This document shows positions 1 through 5,698 of a DNA stretch of 9,869 bases, in pieces. This stretch comes from Candidatus Omnitrophota bacterium. GTDB lineage: Bacteria; Omnitrophota; Koll11; Duberdicusellales; 4484-171. The notes beneath the pieces are model-generated. The model was not told the DNA's origin and made no database searches. It saw nothing but the letters and a program-made list of their open reading frames with translations. The stretch spans positions 1 to 9,869 of the forward strand of contig JAUYCY010000053.1 of the NCBI GenBank assembly GCA_030692055.1, given 5' to 3'. Position 1 is the first letter of the stretch. Every line of letters begins with the position of its first letter. Made by a program: the position numbers and the translations under genes.

Positions 1-171
1 AGTTTACCACCTCGCTTTTTGGGTAAGATTGGTTTGTACCCACTTACCATTTTACCCCGTGGTGGTCTTTTATGAAAGAACGAGTGCTAGCCCAGCAGGG
101 CACCCTGTTGGGTAGGGAATTATGTCCCAGCCTTGTAATCAATGTATAATCGCCGTAATCGTATCTAAATT
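1..171. other. Gene-free leader with tandem palindromes
   Basis: No convincing gene is visible here. A reading frame open from base 1 to the TGA at 73-75 could be the last two dozen codons of an upstream gene, but it resembles nothing I know. Small hairpins are visible: ggtaag (22-27) with cttacc (43-48), accacc (6-11) with ggtggt (61-66), and a GC-rich one with arms cccagcaggg (91-100) and ccctgttggg (103-112). The last is followed directly by ggga-attatg-tccc (115-128). The stretch gtaatcaatgtataatcgcc (136-155) resembles the gattaca-type repeat before the permease gene at 8545-8577. No clear promoter or Shine-Dalgarno precedes the ATG at 172. Confidence 0.5.
115..141 (+). repeat. Left copy of a 27-bp inverted repeat
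   Basis: These 27 bases are the exact reverse complement of 9729-9755 near the other end of the window. The unit contains a small internal hairpin (ggga, loop attatg, tccc) followed by cagccttgtaatca. The gattaca half resembles the repeat before the permease. It is probably one member of a dispersed intergenic palindrome family, not a transposon terminus, because no transposase pairs with both copies. Confidence 0.7.
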
Positions 172-738
172 ATGTTAAGAAGACGCAACTACTTTATTAA
201 AAAGAAATTTCAGGTAGGCTTTTTTTATCGCTTTCTCATACTTTTAGTATTAGAAGCAGCTCTTATCGTAGGGTTGTTTATGTATATTTCAACCGATACC
301 CTCACTACCGGATATTCCAACTCTACGCTTACCATAAAGTCTACCCCGAGTTTTTTCCTTATCCCGTTTTTGCTTATTATACTTATTGTTTGCGTTGGCA
401 TAGGTATAGCTGCGATGATTATATTCATCTTGCTTTCACATAGAATCGCCGGCCCGCTGTATAGGTTTGAAAAAATTCTAAACGAGATAAGCACCGGTGA
501 CCTTACTAAAAGGATAAGTTTAAGAAAGACAGATCAGCTCACTGAACTTAAAGAGGCTTTAAATATTCTTATGGAGTCTTTTGACCAGAGATTGGGCCGA
601 GTGAAAAATAATCTTTTTGAATTACGAGAGCTTCTTGCAAAAAATGACCCTGCTAATAGCGAAAAAATATATAAGGCAATAGAACTTCTCAAAGATGAAA
701 TTGACCACTTTAAAGTCACTTCCGGCTCCAAAGAATAG
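172..738 (+). CDS. Two-TM HAMP-domain membrane protein
   Basis: A 188-residue inner-membrane protein. A basic N-terminus (LRRRNYFIKKK) precedes TM1 at about residues 20-39, then a very short external loop (about 40-60) and TM2 at about 61-88. A HAMP linker follows at about 89-140, with the typical SHRIAGPLYRFEK entry, the E-I-S-T-G-D-L turn and a second amphipathic helix. The C-terminus (about 143-180) is charged and probably coiled coil. No kinase, cyclase or methyl-accepting output domain follows, so it is much shorter than a normal sensor. HAMP domains relay conformational signals across membranes; what this stand-alone one talks to is unknown. The ATG lacks a Shine-Dalgarno and sits after palindromic repeats. 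The stop codon overlaps the next gene's possible GTG start by one base, suggesting coupled translation and a joint role with the secreted protein. Confidence 0.8.
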   Translation: MLRRRNYFIKKKFQVGFFYRFLILLVLEAALIVGLFMYISTDTLTTGYSNSTLTIKSTPSFFLIPFLLIILIVCVGIGIAAMIIFILLSHRIAGPLYRFEKILNEISTGDLTKRISLRKTDQLTELKEALNILMESFDQRLGRVKNNLFELRELLAKNDPANSEKIYKAIELLKDEIDHFKVTSGSKE

Positions 739-1223
739 TGATGCGCCTTATATCTTCAATAATTCTTTTCGTAGCGTTGTCTAACCCATTTTTAGCGCTT
801 GCGCAATCTGAAAAAGTATTTAAGACTAAATACTCTACTGTCTACTATGTCGCAGACAAAGACTTGAGCGATTTTATCTGGCGTATCGGCGGCACGCGCT
901 TTGAATTTTCCACCGATACAAATCTTGCCCAGAACCGTATTGACCGTATAATTGAAAGAGTCGAAACCATACTTGATATGTGGCCTAAAAACTTTAATAT
1001 TGACGTGTATTTACATAAAGAGGAGCTGCAACTCAATAAAGTCGCTTATTATGAACATAAGACCAAATCTATTCACGCCTCTATTGATAATGTTTCTGAC
1101 GGCGTATTCGCGCACGAAATAGCTCACGCCGTTATCAGCCAGTATTTTTCTTCACCACCGCCAAGTAAAGCTCAAGAAATCCTTACCCAATATGTAGATA
1201 AATACCTTTGGAGCGACTACTAA
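738..1223 (+). CDS. Secreted HExxH metallopeptidase-like protein
   Basis: About 160 residues. The start is either GTG at 738 (overlapping the previous TAG) or ATG at 741, directly in frame; ATG 741 gives the cleaner signal peptide, MRLISSIILFVALS, with an A-L-A site near residues 20-22 (counted from the GTG). The mature part carries FAHEIAHAVISQYF, with a zinc-binding H-E-x-x-H at 126-130. A likely third ligand, E147, lies in AQEILTQYV, the spacing expected of a gluzincin-type peptidase (peptidase MA-like). Metal binding and periplasmic or extracellular peptidase activity are inferred. It is small, with only about 100 residues before the motif, so a non-catalytic zinc protein is possible. Tight overlap with the HAMP gene suggests a membrane-sensor and secreted-protein pair. 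Confidence 0.7.
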   Translation: MMRLISSIILFVALSNPFLALAQSEKVFKTKYSTVYYVADKDLSDFIWRIGGTRFEFSTDTNLAQNRIDRIIERVETILDMWPKNFNIDVYLHKEELQLNKVAYYEHKTKSIHASIDNVSDGVFAHEIAHAVISQYFSSPPPSKAQEILTQYVDKYLWSDY

Positions 1224-1247
1224 TCTATCATATCCCCAAACACTCAC

Positions 1248-1276
1248 TTTACTTTCATTTAACTGTCTTATATAAT
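1248..1276 (+). promoter_or_regulatory. Putative sigma70 promoter for the transposase gene
   Basis: TATAAT at 1271-1276 is a perfect -10 box, with tttact (4 of 6 to TTGACA) at 1248-1253 and a 17-bp spacer. Transcription would begin around 1283, at the first base of the palindrome that precedes the transposase gene, so the mRNA would start with that hairpin. This is a sequence-only prediction; chance TATAAT matches are common in AT-rich spacers. Confidence 0.4.
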
Positions 1277-1281
1277 ATTCT

Positions 1282-1320
1282 TAACTATACAAAATGAGCG
1301 TCGCTCAAAGTGTATAGTTA
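1282..1320. repeat. Upstream transposase-flanking palindrome
   Basis: Outer arms taactataca and tgtatagtta pair over 10 bp. After a mismatched internal bulge, an inner tgagcg/cgctca palindrome follows around a single T. The 37-base core (1283-1319) matches the downstream copy (2220-2256) at 34 of 37 positions and in the same orientation. Such imperfect hairpins are the usual recognition substrates of Y1 transposases of the IS200/IS605 and REP-associated groups. Confidence 0.8.
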
Positions 1321-2256
1321 GACAGAAAGTGGGGAGGGCGTAATGGATATACAGGAACTCATAGATAAGAAAAGAATTAAAAGATATCTTACCGCAAGAA
1401 ATAAAATCATTTATCCTGAAGGGGTATATCATGTTACCCATCGTGCGCCGGGCAGAGAGCTTCTTTTTATAGAAGAAAAAGATTATTTACATATGTTTTC
1501 TCTTTTAGAAGATGTCTCTAAAAAGTTTAAATGGAATATATTTTCTTTTGCTTTTATGCCCAACCACCTACATATTTTGCTTAAAATTTCGGAAGCAAAT
1601 CTTTCTGAAGGAATAAAAAAACTGTGTGAGCAGTATGCAAAATATTTCAATAAAAAATACGAGAGAAAAGGCCCTGTTTTTTCAAGGCCATATCGGGCAG
1701 CCCTCTGTTTGGATGATATGTATTTGTTGAGTATTTCAATTTACATTCACCTTAATCCTTTCAAGGCTAAATTATGCGAAAGGATTGATGGCTATAGGTG
1801 GAGTTCTCTAAAAGCGTATATCGATGCCAAGGCATACAGTTTTGTCGATTCGCTTTTTGTGTTAAGAATTTTAAATGAGAAAAATATAAACATGGCAAAA
1901 GACACATATTTTAAATTGCTTTCAAGAGCAACGGGCGCCAATTTTAAAAATATTATTGAGTACCCTAGTTTTATAGAAAAATTTAAAGATACGGTAAGAA
2001 ATATCTTGAAGAAACTCAACATATCTACAACTAGTGATAACATAGAGGATGAGATTGACAAATTTTCCCGAACAACACGACTTAGGCGAAAAGAAGAAAT
2101 TTTAGCAAGAAAATATCTTATTGAACAGTTATTGTCACGCGGATTTAAGGTTAAAGACATCGCAGAAAGATTAAAGGTTGGCAGAAAGACTATTTATGAC
2201 ACGCTTAGGGTTTCATCTTAACTATACAAAACAAGCGTCGCTCAAAATGTATAGTT
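1283..2256 (+). mobile_element. Candidate Y1-transposase element bounded by paired hairpins
   Basis: The unit consists of a 37-bp hairpin, a 23-bp leader containing the ribosome site ggggaggg, the transposase gene and a second 37-bp hairpin. No target-site duplication is expected for single-strand Y1 transposition, and none is claimed. It lies between the metallopeptidase gene and galT, breaking neither. It could be a movable IS200-like unit or a domesticated REP-associated transposase keeping two of its REP hairpins. Exact cleavage points cannot be read from one copy. Confidence 0.55.
1343..2221 (+). CDS. REP-associated tyrosine transposase (Y1/HUH family)
   Basis: A 292-residue protein of the IS200-like Y1 transposase superfamily, which nicks and rejoins single-stranded DNA at hairpins. 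The N-terminal part shows YHVTHRAPGRELLF (29-42). The HUH metal site is in FMPNHLHILL, with H75 and H77. The tyrosine-bearing helix QYAKYFNKKY (97-106) has Y98 or Y101 as the likely nucleophile. It is followed by GPVFSRPYRA, YIHLNPFKAKLC and YRWSSLKAY, all typical of the REP-associated group. Residues about 180-292 are an extra C-terminal region ending in a helix-turn-helix (LSRGFKVKDIAERLKVGRKT). The core IS200 enzyme is only about 150 residues. A strong purine-rich ribosome site (ggggaggg, 1331-1338) supports the ATG. The TAA stop lies inside the stem of the downstream hairpin. All visible motifs are intact, so it may be active. Confidence 0.88.
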   Translation: MDIQELIDKKRIKRYLTARNKIIYPEGVYHVTHRAPGRELLFIEEKDYLHMFSLLEDVSKKFKWNIFSFAFMPNHLHILLKISEANLSEGIKKLCEQYAKYFNKKYERKGPVFSRPYRAALCLDDMYLLSISIYIHLNPFKAKLCERIDGYRWSSLKAYIDAKAYSFVDSLFVLRILNEKNINMAKDTYFKLLSRATGANFKNIIEYPSFIEKFKDTVRNILKKLNISTTSDNIEDEIDKFSRTTRLRRKEEILARKYLIEQLLSRGFKVKDIAERLKVGRKTIYDTLRVSS

Positions 2257-2258
2257 AA
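2218..2258. repeat. Downstream transposase-flanking palindrome
   Basis: Arms ttaactataca and tgtatagttaa give an 11-bp stem. The inner palindrome is reduced to agcg/cgct because ca replaces tg at the 13th and 14th core positions relative to the upstream copy. The transposase stop codon (2219-2221) is part of the left arm. No T-run follows the stem, so it does not look like a simple intrinsic terminator. Confidence 0.8.
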
Positions 2259-2302
2259 GAAATTAAAAGTAATATTATACTATTAAAAAGAGGGGGTGCT
2301 AG

Positions 2303-3304
2303 ATGTCAGAATTTCGTTACAACCTTATTTCTAGAGAATGGATAATTATTGCCACAGAACGCGCTAAACGGCCGAAAGACTTCATTAAAGCTAAAAAAGA
2401 AGAAAAAATTATTCCGGAATATAAAGAGAATTGTCCATTTTGCCCCGGAAATGAAAACCAGACTCCTGTTGAGACATTTCGTTTGGGGGACGCAAAGAAC
2501 TGGCAGGTGCGTTCGGTGTACAATAAATTCGGAGCGGTTTCTAATGAGGAAAAGATGGTAAGAGAAAACAATGGGTTATATAACTCAATGAGCGGATTTG
2601 GCGTACATGAAGTTATTGTTGAACACCCCCGGCATAATACTTGTATTGCCTTAATGAGTAATGAGGATGTGGAAAATATTATCAGGGCGTATAAAGCGCG
2701 CTATAATGCAATTGCCGACACTGAAGGCATAGAGTGTATTGTAATTTTTAAAAACCACGGGCCCAGCGCGGGAACTTCCCTTGAACATCCGCATTCGCAA
2801 TTAATTGCAACTCCGGTTGTGCCGCCTCAGATAAGAGGCCGCCTAGAACGAGCGATAGGTTTCTTTGATTTTACGGGAAAATGTGTCTTTTGCGCGACAT
2901 TAGAAAGCGAACTTAAAGAAAAGAAACGTATTGTTCAGGAGACGGAAAAATTTGCCGCCTTCATGCCTTATGCTGCATCTGCTCCTTTTCAAACCTGGAT
3001 TTATCCGCGCCGCCACAGCGCTTCTTTCGGCGATATCAACGAGGAAGAAATACGCGATTTAGCTAAAAATTTAAAGGCCACGTTAAGTAAACTTTATTAC
3101 GGTTTAGATAATCCGGATTTTAACTGCACTATCCGTTCTATTCCGGTAAAGGAAAGAGGAGGAGAGTACTTTCATTGGTACTTAAGTATTATCCCGCGCT
3201 TAAGCCAGCCGGCAGGCTTTGAGCTTGGTTCAGGTATGTTTATCAACACGGCATTACCGGAGGAGAGCGCGGAATTCCTGCGACAAATTAATCCGACTAG
3301 CTAA
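2303..3304 (+). CDS. galT: Galactose-1-phosphate uridylyltransferase
   Basis: A 333-residue Leloir-pathway enzyme. It transfers UMP from UDP-glucose to galactose-1-phosphate, giving UDP-galactose and glucose-1-phosphate in the cytoplasm. The HIT-superfamily active site EHPHSQ (161-166) has H164 as the expected uridylylated nucleophile and Q166 beside it. A zinc site is indicated by CPFC (C44, C47), H111 in EHPRHNT, and H162. A second CxxC lies at 194-197 (CVFC). The C-terminal HWYLSIIPR (291-299) also fits the family, and the length is full. The ribosome site agggggtg (2291-2298) supports the ATG. No galK or galE is adjacent, so it stands alone between the transposase and the exporter operon. 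The nearest possible -10 (tattat, 2273-2278) has no good -35. Some homologues act on other sugar-1-phosphates, so exact specificity is inferred. Confidence 0.93.
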   Translation: MSEFRYNLISREWIIIATERAKRPKDFIKAKKEEKIIPEYKENCPFCPGNENQTPVETFRLGDAKNWQVRSVYNKFGAVSNEEKMVRENNGLYNSMSGFGVHEVIVEHPRHNTCIALMSNEDVENIIRAYKARYNAIADTEGIECIVIFKNHGPSAGTSLEHPHSQLIATPVVPPQIRGRLERAIGFFDFTGKCVFCATLESELKEKKRIVQETEKFAAFMPYAASAPFQTWIYPRRHSASFGDINEEEIRDLAKNLKATLSKLYYGLDNPDFNCTIRSIPVKERGGEYFHWYLSIIPRLSQPAGFELGSGMFINTALPEESAEFLRQINPTS

Positions 3305-3360
3305 AACTATTTTATCCGCACACAACTATTCGAAAGGATTTCTAATGGATTTAAGAATCT

Positions 3361-3574
3361 AACACGAATTATCACGAATTCCCCCCGACATTTTGTCGGG
3401 GTCACACGAATTTACATGTCCCGCCCCTTATTATTTTTTATTTAGCGGGATCCTCCCGCATGCACAATATTCTGCGGGATCCCGCCAAAGGTGGTGACGC
3501 TTGGGCGGGAAATAAATTCGTAACTATTCGTGTGCCTGCCTGCCGGCAGGCAGGTAATTTGTGTTTATTCGTGT
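3361..3574. repeat. Nested palindromic intergenic repeat block
   Basis: This block fills most of the gap between galT and the TolC gene. Outer arms start acacgaattatcacgaatt (3362-3380) and end aatttgtgtttattcgtgt (3556-3574), pairing at 16 of 19 positions. Inside is a second acacgaat / attcgtgt pair (3404-3411 and 3526-3533) and a tcccgccc/gggcggga pair (3419-3426, 3503-3510). Several small hairpins are embedded: ccccgaca-ttt-tgtcgggg (3383-3401), gcggga-tcc-tcccgc (3445-3459) and gcgggatcccgc (3474-3485). It also holds the 20-bp palindrome at 3535-3554. No coding potential is seen. The 3383-3401 hairpin lacks a following T-run, so a terminator role for galT is uncertain. Confidence 0.8.
3535..3554. 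repeat. 20-bp perfect GC-rich palindrome, copy 1
   Basis: The sequence cctgcctgccggcaggcagg is a perfect palindrome and occurs again, identical, at 8499-8518. Here it sits inside an acacgaat-type module, between attcgtgtg and taatttgtg. The same element nested in a different repeat family at 8499 suggests that it spreads independently. Confidence 0.9.
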
Positions 3575-3611
3575 AAAAAATAAAAACTGTAAAACTTTAT
3601 ACAGAAATAAC

Positions 3612-3640
3612 TTGACAGCTATATGCAGTGTACATATAAT
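3612..3640 (+). promoter_or_regulatory. Perfect-consensus sigma70 promoter of the exporter operon
   Basis: TTGACA (3612-3617) and TATAAT (3635-3640) are separated by exactly 17 bp, the textbook optimum. Transcription would start near 3647 and give a roughly 47-base AT-rich leader to the ATG at 3694. A promoter this strong for a membrane channel normally implies repression, which fits the operator-like repeat lying across it. Confidence 0.8.
3620..3638. promoter_or_regulatory. Operator-like inverted repeat over the promoter core
   Basis: Half-sites tatatg (3620-3625) and catata (3633-3638) flank a 7-bp centre; 7 of the 9 symmetric positions over the 19-bp site pair. It fills the spacer and enters the -10 box, so a bound dimer would block RNA polymerase. 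The natural candidate ligand is the winged-helix domain encoded by the first 80 codons of the downstream gene. AT-rich DNA makes short palindromes common, so this remains a prediction. Confidence 0.45.
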
Positions 3641-3693
3641 TATATCTATAACATATATATTTGTATGCTAATAGAATATAGTCATATAAATAG

Positions 3694-5274
3694 ATGAAGC
3701 AGTTTTCAAAAAATACCCTAAGACTTTTAAGAGTTTTTTATTCACACCCCCAGCAGCAATTCTACATCCAGGAGCTAGGAAGGATTCTCAAAACCAAGCC
3801 GGGAGTTTTCCAGAGGTTACTTTATAATCTTGAAAAAGAGGGGGTTTTGAAAAGCGATTATAAAGCAAACGCCAGGTTTTTCAGTGCAAATAGAAATTAT
3901 CGCTTTTATAAGGAATTTAAAAGCATCGTTAGTAAGATTGCCGGTTTTACAATTATCGTAGCTCTTTTTAATTTCCTGCCGTCAAATTCGAGCACTGCCT
4001 TTTGTGAAGAAAAGAAATCCCAAGCTCTGCTTCTTTCCTCATTAAAAGACGCTATTACAATTGCATTCAAAAACAATAAGGATATCCAGATACAAGAGTA
4101 TATGCTTAAGGTGGCCAGTGCGGATATATTATACGCAAAAAGTGAATTTTTGCCTAAGGTAGACTTTAATACCGGCTATACGCATAACGGCGCAGTACTT
4201 AATACTTCGTCTACTCCCGGTGCTAAAAAAGATATTAGAATATTCTCCGGATATAAAAATGACAACGCTATGGGAATAAACATAAACGATACGGTCTATA
4301 ACGGCGGAGCCAACATTGCTGCTTTAAGAGAAGCACAGCTTGGATTAAAGGAGCAGATAGAAACTCTGCGGGCTACAAAACTTAATGTCGAACTTGACGC
4401 AAGGAGGCTTTACTATGGCCTTTTGCTTGCTTATGAAACAAGGCGTATCGCGGAAGATCTTGTAGAACAGGCCCAGAGCCATTATGAAGAAGTGGAAAAT
4501 AATTTTAAACAAGGAACCTCTTCAAGGTTTGATGTGTTGCAATCAAAGGTACAGGTTTCTTTGCTTATGCCGCAGTTGATAAATGCACAGAATGCAATAG
4601 ATTTGATTATTGCGGAAATGAATAAATTACTTGGTTTAAAGGTAAGCGATAAGATTGCTATCAACGATAAATTGATTTATGAACCAATTGCAATAAGAGA
4701 AGAAGACTTTTTGAAAGAAGCCTACTTGAACGAACCGGAAATGATTTTAAAGTCTTTGGGCATAGATATTAGTAAATGGGCAATTAAATACGCCAGGGCA
4801 GGATGGCTTCCCCAAGTAGACGCAAATGCAGAGTATTTATATAGATCCAATAACCTGGGGAATATGCTTAATAATGAGCATAGTAATTGGAATATAGGTT
4901 TTTCTGTGCGCATACCCATATTTGACGGATTTTCTACAAAAGCAAAGGTGGATTCAGCTCGTGCAAAATATATGCAATCGGTTCTAGGAAAAGAGAATTT
5001 AGCTGACCAGGTAGCAGTTGACGTAAAACAGGCATGCCTTGATCTGGTAAAGGCAACATCAGTTATAAAGTCGCAAGCCGATAGCTTAGAAGATGCAAAG
5101 GAGGCCTTAAAGATTTCTTATGTCCGTTATGATAACGGCGTAGGTATAAACTTGGACGTTTTAGACGCACAGGTTTCTTTGGCTAATGTAGAAAAGAATC
5201 TTGCTGAAGGCATTTACGATTATATTATGGCAAAGGCAAAGTTGGATAGAGTAATGGGCAGGGGAGTCGAATGA
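3694..5274 (+). CDS. Winged-helix domain fused to TolC-family outer-membrane channel
   Basis: A 526-residue fusion. Residues 1-80 look like an ArsR/MarR-style winged helix: LLRVFYSHPQQQFYIQELGR, then a recognition-helix region PGVFQRLLYNLEKEGVL and a wing ending near RFFSANRNY. Residues about 73-104 resemble a signal peptide: basic KEFKSIVSK, hydrophobic IAGFTIIVALFNFLP, then SNSSTAFC. Residues about 113-526 are a full TolC/OEP channel subunit with the usual two internally similar halves (LKDAITIAFKNN; VELDARRLYYGLLLAYE; GTSSRFDVLQSKV; then LPQVDANAEY, IGFSVRIPIFDG and GVGINLDVLDAQ). TolC trimers form outer-membrane exit ducts. The TolC part alone is a normal length (~415-445), so the winged helix is additional. 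No ATG, GTG or TTG lies in frame from residue 53 to 136, so a separate TolC start is unlikely. No strong Shine-Dalgarno is seen before the ATG. It heads the exporter operon. Confidence 0.85.
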   Translation: MKQFSKNTLRLLRVFYSHPQQQFYIQELGRILKTKPGVFQRLLYNLEKEGVLKSDYKANARFFSANRNYRFYKEFKSIVSKIAGFTIIVALFNFLPSNSSTAFCEEKKSQALLLSSLKDAITIAFKNNKDIQIQEYMLKVASADILYAKSEFLPKVDFNTGYTHNGAVLNTSSTPGAKKDIRIFSGYKNDNAMGININDTVYNGGANIAALREAQLGLKEQIETLRATKLNVELDARRLYYGLLLAYETRRIAEDLVEQAQSHYEEVENNFKQGTSSRFDVLQSKVQVSLLMPQLINAQNAIDLIIAEMNKLLGLKVSDKIAINDKLIYEPIAIREEDFLKEAYLNEPEMILKSLGIDISKWAIKYARAGWLPQVDANAEYLYRSNNLGNMLNNEHSNWNIGFSVRIPIFDGFSTKAKVDSARAKYMQSVLGKENLADQVAVDVKQACLDLVKATSVIKSQADSLEDAKEALKISYVRYDNGVGINLDVLDAQVSLANVEKNLAEGIYDYIMAKAKLDRVMGRGVE

Positions 5275-5349
5275 GACTTACAATTTTCCGAGCTACTTAC
5301 GAAGGAAAACTGTGTAGCCGAATTCGACCCTTGACATTTTTCACGAAGA
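5275..5349 (+). other. Spacer with small hairpins before the GIY-YIG gene
   Basis: This short gap follows the TolC stop. It holds ttttcc (5284-5289) facing ggaaaa (5304-5309) and gctac (5292-5296) facing gtagc (5314-5318), then the left inverted repeat of the GIY-YIG cassette. No T-run marks a terminator, so transcription may continue through. Confidence 0.4.
5319..5342 (+). repeat. Left inverted repeat of the GIY-YIG cassette
   Basis: A 24-base arm that includes cccttgacatttttc and ends 7 bases before the GIY-YIG ATG. It contains a TTGACA (5331-5336), but the best-spaced downstream hexamer is poor, so I do not call a promoter. Confidence 0.75.
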
Positions 5350-5688
5350 ATGAGTTATTATTTTTATATTTTGCATTGCAAAGATAAAAAAAGATACTAC
5401 GGGCACACCAATAATTTAATGAGGCGTGTATTAGAGCATTCAAAAGGCAAGGTCAAAACAACAAAAAATAGAAGGTCTATTAGGCTTGTTTATTTTGAAG
5501 AACTACAATCTCGTAGCCAAACATTTAAGCGGGAGATGCAATTTAAGAATGGGAAAACAAGGAAAGATAAGATAGATAAATTAATTAGGGGGTTTCCTAT
5601 AGAAAAATGTCAAGGGTTCAATTCGCAGACGGCTTGCGCCTACGATTTATGTTCACCAGTAGGCTGCCATAAATCGTCTGCTTATTGA
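5350..5688 (+). CDS. GIY-YIG nuclease domain protein
   Basis: A 112-residue protein with a stand-alone GIY-YIG domain of the UvrC N-terminal/YhbQ type. Motif one is YFYILHC (4-10) and motif two is RYYGHT (15-20). The catalytic arginine region is NLMRRVLEH, with LVYFEELQ following. The metal-binding glutamate is probably E62 in FKREMQFKNGKTRKDK. The family cuts DNA with a divalent metal; small members are poorly characterised. The domain ends near residue 83. Residues 85-112 are an unrelated cysteine-containing tail encoded by the right inverted repeat and adjoining palindromic DNA, so they are probably not functional sequence. The ATG has only a weak ribosome site. The TGA stop (5686-5688) shares its last base with the strong ribosome site of the next gene, so the two could be translationally coupled. 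It is out of place in the exporter operon. Confidence 0.85.
   Translation: MSYYFYILHCKDKKRYYGHTNNLMRRVLEHSKGKVKTTKNRRSIRLVYFEELQSRSQTFKREMQFKNGKTRKDKIDKLIRGFPIEKCQGFNSQTACAYDLCSPVGCHKSSAY
5602..5625 (-). repeat. Right inverted repeat of the GIY-YIG cassette
   Basis: This is the reverse-complement partner of 5319-5342, with two adjacent mismatches. It is translated in frame as residues 85-92 of the GIY-YIG protein. The string gggttcaattc resembles a tRNA T-arm but has no accompanying stem. Confidence 0.75.
5642..5677. repeat. 10-bp-stem hairpin in the GIY-YIG 3' end
   Basis: Arms acgatttatg (5642-5651) and cataaatcgt (5668-5677) enclose a 16-base loop. Competing pairs exist: gcctac (5638-5643) with gtaggc (5659-5664), and gcagacg (5625-5631) with cgtctgc (5675-5681). 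The structure stands just upstream of the adaptor gene's ribosome site and could influence its translation. Confidence 0.65.
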
Positions 5689-5694
5689 AGGAGG
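5688..5694 (+). promoter_or_regulatory. Strong Shine-Dalgarno for the adaptor gene
   Basis: AAGGAGG stands 4 bases before the ATG at 5699 and fixes that start. It is the best ribosome site in the window. It overlaps the GIY-YIG stop codon by one base, unlike the Shine-Dalgarno-poor starts of the ATPase and permease genes downstream. Confidence 0.85.
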
Positions 5695-5698
5695 AAAA

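Larger units (their letters stand above)
5319..5625 (+). mobile_element. Candidate GIY-YIG cassette bounded by 24-bp inverted repeats
   Basis: The bases at 5319-5342 (starting cgaattcgacccttgac) are the reverse complement of 5602-5625 at 22 of 24 positions. The complete GIY-YIG catalytic domain (codons 1-84) lies exactly between them. The unit sits inside an otherwise continuous exporter operon, between channel and adaptor genes that normally adjoin. This suggests a late insertion. Whether the repeats are element ends or a stem formed by its RNA cannot be decided from one copy. Confidence 0.5.

Noticed and set aside
1..75. C-terminal fragment of an upstream gene
   Set aside because: The frame is open only because it is truncated by the window edge; the translation matches nothing and the region is rich in small hairpins.
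225..1036. Minus-strand open frames opposite the HAMP and peptidase genes
   Set aside because: They lie antisense to well-supported genes, have no recognisable domain and no ribosome site.
1792..2160. 122-codon minus-strand frame within the transposase gene
   Set aside because: It is antisense to a gene with clear family motifs and its translation is low-complexity and unfamiliar.
2349..2561. 70-codon + strand frame inside galT
   Set aside because: It is out of frame with a conserved enzyme and its lysine/arginine-rich translation has no domain.
5331..5360. Separate promoter for the GIY-YIG gene from TTGACA at 5331-5336
   Set aside because: No good -10 stands at the right distance, and it would place the start site inside the coding region after the ATG.
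5611..5627. tRNA-like T-arm string gggttcaattc
   Set aside because: The flanking bases do not form a T-stem, and no anticodon or acceptor arm is found upstream; it is part of the inverted repeat.
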